Below are positions 1-5,358 of a DNA stretch of 7,467 nt, in pieces. The stretch lies in contig JAKFXJ010000220.1 in NCBI GenBank assembly GCA_021731425.1, positions 1 through 7,467 of the forward strand, read 5' to 3'. Position numbers and translations under genes: made by a program. This DNA comes from Limnohabitans sp. (GTDB lineage Bacteria; Pseudomonadota; Gammaproteobacteria; Burkholderiales; Burkholderiaceae_C). Position 1 is the first letter of the stretch. Each line of letters begins with the position of its first letter. The notes below the pieces were generated by a model. It made no database searches and was not told the DNA's origin. It saw only the letters and a list, made by a program, of their open reading frames with translations.

Positions 1-259
1 CCCCAGTGTGTTGTCCATGGCCACGGTCGTCGTCACGGAAAACAACGTGGCCCCTGATGTGCAGCAAAGTTTTGAACTCGACCGCCCGCTGCGCGAAGCG
101 CGCGATGCTTTCGAAAAAGCCTACTTTGAATTCCATTTGGCCCACGAAGGTGGCTCCATGACCCGGGTTGCTGAAAAAACAGGCCTGGAGCGCACCCACT
201 TGTACCGCAAGCTCAAGCAACTCGGCGTGGACCTCACACGCAGCAAACGCAGCCATTGA
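1..259 (+). CDS. ntrX: C-terminal end of NtrX-type sigma-54-dependent response regulator (5' partial)
   Basis: The reading frame is open from the left edge (complete codons from position 2) and stops at TGA 257–259, so only about the last 85 residues are present. The visible part carries a Fis-type helix-turn-helix: the stretch GGSMTRVAEKTGLERTHLYRKL near the end is the helix-turn-helix core, preceded by the LREARDAFEKAYF helix. This layout (LREAR..FE..Y, then GG..TR.AE..G.ER..L.RKLK.LG) is the C-terminal DNA-binding domain typical of NtrX, the partner of the sensor kinase NtrY. The receiver and AAA+ sigma-54-interaction domains should lie off the left edge. A GTG at 8 and an ATG at 17 occur in frame but are internal codons, not starts. 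The identity NtrX rather than another NtrC-family regulator is inferred from the HTH alone. Nothing that looks like a good terminator follows it. Confidence 0.8.
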   Translation, partial: PSVLSMATVVVTENNVAPDVQQSFELDRPLREARDAFEKAYFEFHLAHEGGSMTRVAEKTGLERTHLYRKLKQLGVDLTRSKRSH

Positions 260-358
260 TGGATCTCGCGTGGCTAAGCTTTCGCCCTGTCGGGCATGGA
301 CCTTGGCACACCACCTCGGTATTTTTTGAAGCCCTCGCTCAGAAGCGCACAAAAGACC

Positions 359-367
359 TGCTAGAAT
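359..367 (+). promoter_or_regulatory. Extended -10 promoter of tRNA-Phe
   Basis: TG at 359–360, one spacer base, then TAGAAT at 362–367 fits the extended -10 pattern TGnTATAAT with one mismatch in the hexamer. No good -35 is present: the best at 18-bp spacing is CTCAGA (338–343), three of six matches. Transcription would start near 373–375, leaving only about 3–5 nt before the mature tRNA 5' end at 378. This is inferred from sequence only. Confidence 0.6.
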
Positions 368-377
368 TCAATGCTCA

Positions 378-453
<76 letters not shown>

Positions 454-457
454 GATT

Positions 458-498
458 AAACGTCGTAGAAATGCAATTTTCTACGACGTTTTATTTTT
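458..498 (+). terminator. Rho-independent terminator-like hairpin after tRNA-Phe
   Basis: Perfect 14-bp inverted repeat: AAACGTCGTAGAAA (458–471) pairs with TTTCTACGACGTTT (478–491) around a 6-nt loop (472–477). The right arm runs into TATTTTT (492–498), giving a near-continuous T tract. It starts 4 nt after the CCA of tRNA-Phe and ends 15 nt before tRNA-Asn. Form and placement fit an intrinsic terminator; a processing signal or partial attenuator is also possible because three more tRNAs in the same direction follow. Confidence 0.8.
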
Positions 499-512
499 CA
501 AGTCATCCTTGT

Positions 513-588
513 TCCTCAATAGCTCAGTCGGTAGAGCGCCGGACTGTTAATCCGTAGGTCCCTGGTTCGAGCCCAGGTTGAGGAGCCA
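513..588 (+). tRNA. tRNA-Asn (GTT)
   Basis: A complete 76-nt cloverleaf with encoded CCA (586–588). The acceptor stem TCCTCAA (513–519) pairs perfectly with TTGAGGA (578–584), discriminator G585. The D arm is GCTC/GAGC. The anticodon loop is CTGTTAA (544–550), anticodon GTT at 546–548. The anticodon stem CCGGA/TCCGT (539–543 with 551–555) has a C·T mismatch at its outer pair. The T loop is TTCGAGC. No clear promoter of its own is visible between the preceding hairpin and this gene. Confidence 0.97.
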
Positions 589-614
589 TTCAGGCCATGA
601 CGAGATGCTTGCCA

Positions 615-691
615 GGAGTGGTAGTTCAGTTGGTTAGAATACCGGCCTGTCACGCCGGGGGTCGCGGGTTCGAGTCCCGTCCACTCCGCCA
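615..691 (+). tRNA. tRNA-Asp (GTC)
   Basis: A complete 77-nt cloverleaf with encoded CCA (689–691). The acceptor stem GGAGTGG (615–621) pairs perfectly with CCACTCC (681–687), discriminator G688. The anticodon stem CCGGC/GCCGG (642–646 with 654–658) holds loop CTGTCAC, anticodon GTC at 649–651. The T loop is TTCGAGT. The 26-nt gap after tRNA-Asn and 11-nt gap before tRNA-Gly suggest one polycistronic precursor. Confidence 0.97.
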
Positions 692-702
692 AAGTGATCC
701 AT

Positions 703-778
703 GCGGGAATAGCTCAGTTGGTAGAGCGCAACCTTGCCAAGGTTGAGGTCGCGAGTTCGAGCCTCGTTTCCCGCTCCA
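703..778 (+). tRNA. tRNA-Gly (GCC)
   Basis: A complete 76-nt cloverleaf with encoded CCA (776–778). The acceptor stem GCGGGAA (703–709) pairs perfectly with TTCCCGC (768–774), discriminator T775. The anticodon stem CAACC/GGTTG (729–733 with 741–745) holds loop TTGCCAA, anticodon GCC at 736–738. It is the last tRNA of the cluster and is followed 5 nt later by a strong hairpin. A glycyl-tRNA synthetase alpha gene begins at the other end of the window. Confidence 0.97.
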
Positions 779-783
779 AATTC

Positions 784-819
784 AAGCCCCTCAGGCGCCA
801 GCCTGTGGGGCTTTGTTGT
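784..819. terminator. Probable bidirectional terminator between tRNA-Gly and the MBL gene
   Basis: AAGCCCC (784–790) pairs with GGGGCTT (807–813) and CAGGC (792–796) with GCCTG (801–805), giving a 12-bp stem with one T·T mismatch and a GCCA loop. On the plus strand the stem is followed by TGTTGT after the final TT of the stem. On the minus strand it begins 14 nt after the stop codon of the hydrolase gene and is followed by TTGAATTTG. It therefore fits the end of both convergent units, though neither tail is a long pure T run. Confidence 0.7.
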
Positions 820-826
820 AGGGCCC

Positions 827-1750
827 TCACGTGTTGTGCAACACGCCGTCCACCTCTTGCACGGCGCCACTGCGCGCCAACTCGGCCAACATCATGTCCA
901 GCCAAGTGCTCAGGCTGTGGCCTTGGCCAAAACGGTGGTGCAATGCGCGCATGTAGGGCACTTTGATGGCCCAAGCGCTGAAATCGGCGTGTGTGATTTG
1001 GCCCCATTCGAGCAGTTTGAATTTGAGCAGCACCTTCGCGCCATATCGTGCATGGCGCTCGGGGTTTTGCGCGAAGCCTTCGAGTTTGCTGCGGGCCAAA
1101 GCCAGTGCTGGGCCCACTTCGGTGAAGACCGCGCCATGCCCCGGGATGATGGTGGCTGGGTCGAGATGTTCGATCAGGTCCAGGGTCTGTGCCACCTCGT
1201 CAAAGGCGTCCAAGCCTTCGAGCGCGGGGAACACCACACCAAAGCCGTTTTGCCAGAGCGCATCGGCCGACATCAGCAGGCGGTGTTCGGGCGCAAACAA
1301 GATCACCGAGTGCGGGTCGTGTCCGGGTGCGGCGTGCACTTGCCAGTCCATGTCGGCCCAGCGGTGGGTGCTGCCCGGTTGCAGCAAGCCGCTAAACGTA
1401 AAGGGGGGGCAGTTCTGGCCTGAGGGTTGGTAGCTCAACTCGTCTTCGCGCCAATGCTGCACGGCTTGTGACAAGCCGGGTGGTATCCAGGTTTTGAGCC
1501 CCGGATAGTGCGCTTGCAGGGCCTGGTTGCCGCCACAGTGGTCGCTGTGCAGGTGGGTATTGACCAGTTGGTCCAGCGTTCGGCCTTTCAGGCCTTGCGC
1601 CACCAAGGCCAGGGTTTGGGCCTGGTGGGTGACGTAGCCGCTGTCGACCAAGGTGGCGTTGTCCGCGTCCAGCAGAAGCACGTTGTTGGCCGACAACCAG
1701 CCGCGTTCGAGCACGCGCACGCCTGGTGGCAGGGTGCAGGGCGGATTCAT
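827..1750 (-). CDS. Metallo-beta-lactamase-fold hydrolase, fadD-linked, substrate unknown
   Basis: 307 residues starting MNPPCTLPPG. The metal-binding signature THLHSDH gives H66, H68, D70 and H71. The remaining ligands of a two-metal site are also visible: H144 in PGHD, D163 in SADALW and H205 in PGHGAV. The catalytic set is thus intact. Residues about 235–300 are predicted helical and resemble the winged-helix tail found in LACTB2-like members, which is inference. The ATG (1748–1750) overlaps the upstream fadD stop as ATGA, which favours this start over in-frame codons farther upstream inside fadD, and implies translational coupling. There is no signal peptide, so it should be cytoplasmic. 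The operon partner suggests a thioester or other lipid-related substrate, but many MBL proteins act on unrelated compounds. Stop at 827–829, near a shared terminator. Confidence 0.93.
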   Translation of the reverse strand: MNPPCTLPPGVRVLERGWLSANNVLLLDADNATLVDSGYVTHQAQTLALVAQGLKGRTLDQLVNTHLHSDHCGGNQALQAHYPGLKTWIPPGLSQAVQHWREDELSYQPSGQNCPPFTFSGLLQPGSTHRWADMDWQVHAAPGHDPHSVILFAPEHRLLMSADALWQNGFGVVFPALEGLDAFDEVAQTLDLIEHLDPATIIPGHGAVFTEVGPALALARSKLEGFAQNPERHARYGAKVLLKFKLLEWGQITHADFSAWAIKVPYMRALHHRFGQGHSLSTWLDMMLAELARSGAVQEVDGVLHNT

Positions 1751-3432
1751 TTGGCGCTGCGCAGGTCGCGGCGCAAAATTTTGCCCACGTTGGACTTGGG
1801 TAACTCGTCGCGGAACTCGATGTATTTGGGACGCTTGTAGCCCGTGAGTTTGTCCTGACAAAAACGCGAGACAGCTTCTTCGGTCAGCATCGGGTCGTTG
1901 CGCACCACAAACACCTTGATGGTTTCACCTTGCATGGCGTCGGGGATGCCCACGGCCGCGCACTCGACCACACCAGGGCAGGTGGAGATCAGGTTTTCCA
2001 GCTCGCTGGGGAAGACGTTGAAGCCGCTCACGATGATCATGTCCTTCTTGCGGTCCACGATGCGGGTGAAGCCCCCTTCGTCCATGATCCCGATGTCGCC
2101 CGTGCGCATGAAGCCGTCTTCGGTGAAGGTCTTGGCGTTTTCAGCAGGCTGGTTGTAATAACCGGTCATGACGTTGGGGCCGCGGATGCAGATTTCTCCC
2201 GAGCTGCCCACGGGCAGGCTGTGCCCATCGTCGTCTTTGATGGCGATGTCGATGCTCGGAAGTGGCAGACCGATGTTGCCGCTGAAGGTCTTTTGCGTCA
2301 CGGGGTTGTTGGTGCCGATCGCGCAGGTCTCGCTCATGCCCCAGCCTTCGATCATGGCGCTGCCCGTGGCTTTTTGCCAGTGATGGGCCGTGCCCTCTGA
2401 CGCGGCCATGCCGCCCGCCTGGGTGAGCTTGAGCGAGGAAAAATCAATGGTCTTGAACATCGGGTGTTGCATCAGGGCGTTGAACAAGGTGTTCACGCCG
2501 GGCAGCACATGGAAGGGGCGCTGCTTGAGGACCTCAATGAATTTGGCAAAGTCACGGGGGTTCGGCACCAGGGTCAGGTAGGAGCCCTGGCGGATGGCCA
2601 GCAAACACAGCGTGAGCGCAAAGATGTGGTACAGCGGCAAAGCCGCGACGTTGTTCAATTTGCGCAGATCGGGCACATCGGCCAAAGCGGGTGAGAACCA
2701 GCTTTCGGCTTGCAGCATGGCGGCCACCACGTTGCGGTGTGTCAGCACGGCGCCTTTGGACAAACCGGTGGTGCCCCCCGTGTATTGCAAAAAGGCGATG
2801 TCGTCCATGGTTTGCGCTGTGGGGCGCAGGTTCAGGTTGCGGCCTTGTGCAATGGCTTTTTTGAATGAGGTGACAGTGCGGCCGTTGCTCAGAGGCAATT
2901 CAAAGGGCGGCACCATTTTGGCCAGGTGACGCACGGCAAAAGTCAGCCAGCGGCCATTGATGGGGCCCAACAAATCGCCAATAGACGCCAACACCACATG
3001 CTGCACGGCGGTGCGCTCGACCACTTCCTGCAGGGTGGCGGCAAAGTTTTCCAGAATGACGATGGCGCTGGCGCCGGAGTCCTTGAGCTGGTGCTCCAGC
3101 TCGCGCGGGGTGTAGAGCGGGTTGACGTTCACGCAGGTGTAACCGGCCCGCAAAATCGCAGGCATCGTTACCGCAAATTGGGGCAAGTTGGGCAGCATGA
3201 TGGCCACGCGGCTGCCGGGCTCTAGGCCCTTGTTTTGCAGCCAGGCGCCCAGCGCGGTGGACAACTCGTCGAGCTGCTTGTAGCTCATCCAGCGGTTCAT
3301 GCAGACCGAAAACGGGTTGTCGCTGTGCTCGCGAAAAGCCCTTTCCATCAAATCCGTCAAACTTTTGTATTGCTCCGTGTCGATGTCGTGCGGTACACCG
3401 GGGGGGTAATTCTTCAGCCAAATACGTTCCAT
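1747..3432 (-). CDS. fadD: Long-chain fatty acid--CoA ligase (FadD type)
   Basis: 561 residues, the normal length for FadD (E. coli also 561). It activates fatty acids with ATP and CoA to acyl-CoA via an acyl-adenylate, feeding beta-oxidation or lipid synthesis. Motifs in order: the AMP-binding P-loop YTGGTTGLSKG (217–227); GWGMSET (363–369), where most relatives have GYG; the TGD motif (444–446) followed by D460 and R461; the hinge/fatty-acid motif DRKKDMIIVSGFNVFP (460–475); and the adenylation lysine K551 in SNVGKILRR. The start ATG (3430–3432) has a strong ribosome site, AGGAG at 3441–3445 on the minus strand, 8 nt away. Its stop overlaps the ATG of the MBL hydrolase. It is divergent from the GNAT gene. 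A homolog of medium-chain or other acyl specificity is possible; the AMP-forming ligase class is certain. Confidence 0.93.
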   Translation of the reverse strand: MERIWLKNYPPGVPHDIDTEQYKSLTDLMERAFREHSDNPFSVCMNRWMSYKQLDELSTALGAWLQNKGLEPGSRVAIMLPNLPQFAVTMPAILRAGYTCVNVNPLYTPRELEHQLKDSGASAIVILENFAATLQEVVERTAVQHVVLASIGDLLGPINGRWLTFAVRHLAKMVPPFELPLSNGRTVTSFKKAIAQGRNLNLRPTAQTMDDIAFLQYTGGTTGLSKGAVLTHRNVVAAMLQAESWFSPALADVPDLRKLNNVAALPLYHIFALTLCLLAIRQGSYLTLVPNPRDFAKFIEVLKQRPFHVLPGVNTLFNALMQHPMFKTIDFSSLKLTQAGGMAASEGTAHHWQKATGSAMIEGWGMSETCAIGTNNPVTQKTFSGNIGLPLPSIDIAIKDDDGHSLPVGSSGEICIRGPNVMTGYYNQPAENAKTFTEDGFMRTGDIGIMDEGGFTRIVDRKKDMIIVSGFNVFPSELENLISTCPGVVECAAVGIPDAMQGETIKVFVVRNDPMLTEEAVSRFCQDKLTGYKRPKYIEFRDELPKSNVGKILRRDLRSAK

Positions 3433-3570
3433 GCGCTTGTCTCCTGTAGCGCTTGATTGTCACCAGCTCCTGTTGGGGTCGACAGAGGGCAAGTCCTGAG
3501 ATGGTGGCTTGCTGGTCTCAAAGGCGACAAAACCCGTGTCATCTCCGGGCAGGCAAATCGGTGCAAAATG

Positions 3571-3580
3571 GGGTTAACCC
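3571..3580. promoter_or_regulatory. 10-bp perfect palindrome in the fadD–GNAT divergent gap
   Basis: GGGTTAACCC is a perfect palindrome 11 bp ahead of the GNAT start and 138 bp upstream of the fadD start. Dyad sites in divergent gaps often bind dimeric regulators, but I do not recognise this as a known operator and it may be chance. No convincing -35/-10 pair was found on either strand in the 159-bp gap. Confidence 0.25.
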
Positions 3581-3581
3581 T

Positions 3582-3586
3582 AGGTG
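3582..3586 (+). promoter_or_regulatory. Ribosome binding site deciding the GNAT start
   Basis: AGGTG at 3582–3586 lies 5 nt before the ATG at 3592. The open frame continues upstream with an ATG at 3568 and a possible start at 3457, but neither has a comparable site and the extra residues look non-coding, so this site favours 3592. Confidence 0.55.
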
Positions 3587-3591
3587 CCACC

Positions 3592-4344
3592 ATGAATCCC
3601 CCTTCAGAACCGCGTACCAAGCGACTCATTCGTGTGCTGAGCCAGCTGTTGCAAAGCGTGTTCGGCGTGGCCGACGTGGGGCTGTCGGCCTCGGGCGGGG
3701 TGGCCCGCAAGAGTGCCAATTGGGTGCCGATTCGATCGCTGTCGCCACGACACAAGCCGCGCATTGCGCGGCATTTGCGGGCCCTGCCCGCACAAGACCG
3801 CTACCTGCGTTTTGGATACGCCGCCACCGATGAGCAAATTGACCGCTATGTGGCGGGTCTGAACTTCACGCGGGACGAGATCTTCGGGGTTTTTAACCGC
3901 CGCCTGGAGCTGGTGGCCATGGCGCACTTGGCGTATTCGGTCGACCCGCAATGGGCCACGTGTGCCGAGTTTGGCGTGTCGGTGTCGCCTCATCAGCGCG
4001 GCAAAGGTTTGGGCGCCCAATTGTTTGGACATGCGGTGATGCATGCCCGCAACCAAGGGGTGAGCCTGTTGTTCATCCACGCCTTGAGCGAGAACGTGGC
4101 CATGCTCAAGATCGCGCGCCACGCTGGGGCTGCGGTGCAGCGCGACGGCAGCGAAAGCGAGGCCTATTTGTCTTTGCCGCAAGCCACTTTGGACAGCCAG
4201 CTCAGCGGGCTGGTGCAGGAACAAATGGCCGAGCTCGACTACCAGCTCAAAATGCAGGCGAACCAGTTTCACCAGTGGCTGGCCACGGTGCAAGAGATCC
4301 GCCAGGGCGTGCGCGATGCCCGTCACACTTCGCGCGGCCCCTGA
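3592..4344 (+). CDS. GNAT-family N-acetyltransferase
   Basis: 250 residues from ATG 3592 (ribosome site AGGTG just before). The central part is a GNAT fold: strands and helices from about residue 45, then the acetyl-CoA-binding motif A, FGVSVSPHQRGKGLGAQL (127–144), with Q135-R136-G137-K138-G139-L140-G141 matching the Q/R-x-x-G-x-G/A pyrophosphate loop. The SENVAMLKIARHAGA stretch (166–180) matches the usual N..M..I....GF motif B. Residues 1–40 form an extra N-terminal segment, and about 200–240 form a helical Gln/Glu-rich tail beyond the GNAT core. It should transfer acetyl from acetyl-CoA to an amine, but the acceptor (protein, amino acid or antibiotic) cannot be read from sequence. The same-strand neighbours corC and lnt begin 72 bp downstream; co-transcription is possible. 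Confidence 0.88.
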   Translation: MNPPSEPRTKRLIRVLSQLLQSVFGVADVGLSASGGVARKSANWVPIRSLSPRHKPRIARHLRALPAQDRYLRFGYAATDEQIDRYVAGLNFTRDEIFGVFNRRLELVAMAHLAYSVDPQWATCAEFGVSVSPHQRGKGLGAQLFGHAVMHARNQGVSLLFIHALSENVAMLKIARHAGAAVQRDGSESEAYLSLPQATLDSQLSGLVQEQMAELDYQLKMQANQFHQWLATVQEIRQGVRDARHTSRGP

Positions 4345-4377
4345 AAAGGCGGTTTGTCATCCAAATCCGCTATCCTT

Positions 4378-4405
4378 GCAGGATGTTCACTACAGCATGT
4401 CCTGC
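4378..4405 (+). promoter_or_regulatory. Hairpin-forming leader just upstream of corC
   Basis: GCAGGA (4378–4383) pairs with TCCTGC (4400–4405). Continuing inward are two wobble pairs and T4386–A4397, giving a 9-bp stem with a 10-nt loop that ends 11 nt before the corC GTG. The only AGGA-like sequence upstream of corC lies in the left arm. A role in translation control is inference. Confidence 0.25.
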
Positions 4406-4416
4406 CCGCCTAGACC

Positions 4417-5358
4417 GTGTCTGACCCCTACCCTGCGCGCCACACCGAGCGCGAAGACAAGCGAAGTTTTCTGCAAAAACTCGCGGAGTTCATCCACCCC
4501 GGACCCGATTCGGCCGATGAACTGATCGAGACCCTGGCCGAGGCCGAGGACAACCAGATCATCAACACCGAGAGCCGTTTGATGCTCGAAGGGGTGATCC
4601 GCATGGCCGACATGACCGCCAGCGATGTGATGCTGGCTGCCCCGCGCATGGACCTGCTGAACATCGAAGACCCCATGGACGAGTTGCTGCACCAGGTGAT
4701 CGACACCGGGCATTCGCGCTTTCCGGTCTTTGAGGGTGAGCGCGACAACATCATTGGCATCTTGCTGGCCAAAGACCTGCTCAAACTGCAGCGTGCGCCT
4801 GAGTTGAACATCCGCACCTTGTTGCGTCCGGCGGTGTTTGTGCCGGAAAGCAAGGGCCTGAACGATTTGCTGCGCCAGTTCCGCGACAACCGCAACCACC
4901 TGGCCATCGTGATTGACGAGTACGGCCGCACGGCTGGGCTGATCACCATCGAGGATGTGCTCGAGCAGATCGTGGGTGAGATCGAGGACGAGTTCGACAT
5001 CGCCGAGGATGCTGGCGATATTTTTGGGCTGCCCGACCGCAGCTTCAGGGTCAGCGGCGACACCGCCATCGAGCGCGTGGACGAGGCCTTTGGCGTGGAT
5101 TTGAGGCTGGCACGCCAGGCTGATGACGACCATGATTTCGACACACTGGGCGGCTTGATCGCCCACGAAATGGGCCATGTGCCGCACCGCGGCGAAAGTT
5201 TTGAACTGTCGGGGCTGCGCTTTGTGGTCTTGCACACCCGCGCGGGTGCTGTGCGCTGGTTCAAGGTGTCCCCCTTGCCTGCCCCAGGCACCGAACCGCT
5301 TGGCAGCAACCTGCCCAGCAGCGCGGGCAACTCGCCTGCACCCGGAACCGCACCATGA
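4417..5358 (+). CDS. corC: CBS-domain CorC/YbeX-type protein
   Basis: 313 residues. There is no N-terminal membrane domain, so this is the soluble CorC/YbeX form. Two CBS motifs come first, about 68–127 (SDVMLAAPRMDLL ... GILLAKDLL) and about 134–190 (AVFVPESKGLNDLL ... DEYGRTAGLITIEDVLEQIVGEI). The CorC/HlyC transporter-associated domain follows at about 203–286, ending in RWFKVSPL. A Pro/Ser/Ala-rich tail of roughly 28 residues closes the protein. CBS pairs usually bind adenine nucleotides. The family has been tied to Mg/Co efflux and, for YbeX, to ribosome function; the true role is unsettled. The start is GTG: an in-frame TAG sits at 4411–4413, and the sequence (V/M)SDPYPARHTERED resembles the family start as I recall it. 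There is no good Shine-Dalgarno. The stop overlaps the lnt ATG as ATGA, so the pair is coupled. Confidence 0.93.
   Translation: MSDPYPARHTEREDKRSFLQKLAEFIHPGPDSADELIETLAEAEDNQIINTESRLMLEGVIRMADMTASDVMLAAPRMDLLNIEDPMDELLHQVIDTGHSRFPVFEGERDNIIGILLAKDLLKLQRAPELNIRTLLRPAVFVPESKGLNDLLRQFRDNRNHLAIVIDEYGRTAGLITIEDVLEQIVGEIEDEFDIAEDAGDIFGLPDRSFRVSGDTAIERVDEAFGVDLRLARQADDDHDFDTLGGLIAHEMGHVPHRGESFELSGLRFVVLHTRAGAVRWFKVSPLPAPGTEPLGSNLPSSAGNSPAPGTAP

Noticed and set aside
284..327. Possible terminator of the ntrX-like gene (GCCC/GGGC hairpin and a T6 run)
   Set aside because: The stem is only 4 bp and the T6 run at 322–327 is 26 nt beyond it, so the two do not form an intrinsic terminator.
830..845. Inverted repeat CGTGTTG / CAACACG with a 2-nt centre
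   Set aside because: It lies within the last codons of the hydrolase gene, has no T tail, and is next to a better terminator hairpin; likely chance or minor extra structure.
734..1423. 229-codon plus-strand open frame running from tRNA-Gly into the hydrolase gene
   Set aside because: It begins inside a tRNA and runs opposite the intact metal-site hydrolase; no domain is recognisable.
1751..1861. Upstream extension of the hydrolase to a start at 1861
   Set aside because: It would place 37 extra residues inside fadD; they resemble no MBL N-terminus, and the ATGA overlap at 1747–1750 is the expected coupled start.
3457..3591. Upstream starts for the GNAT gene at 3457 and 3568
   Set aside because: No ribosome site at either, and the added residues look like translated intergenic DNA; AGGTG precedes 3592.
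3604..4326. 240-codon minus-strand open frame opposite the GNAT gene
   Set aside because: Antisense shadow; the plus strand has the acetyl-CoA-binding motif and a good start.
4354..4376. TTGTCA and TATCCT as a corC promoter
   Set aside because: The spacing is only 11 bp, too short for a sigma-70 promoter.
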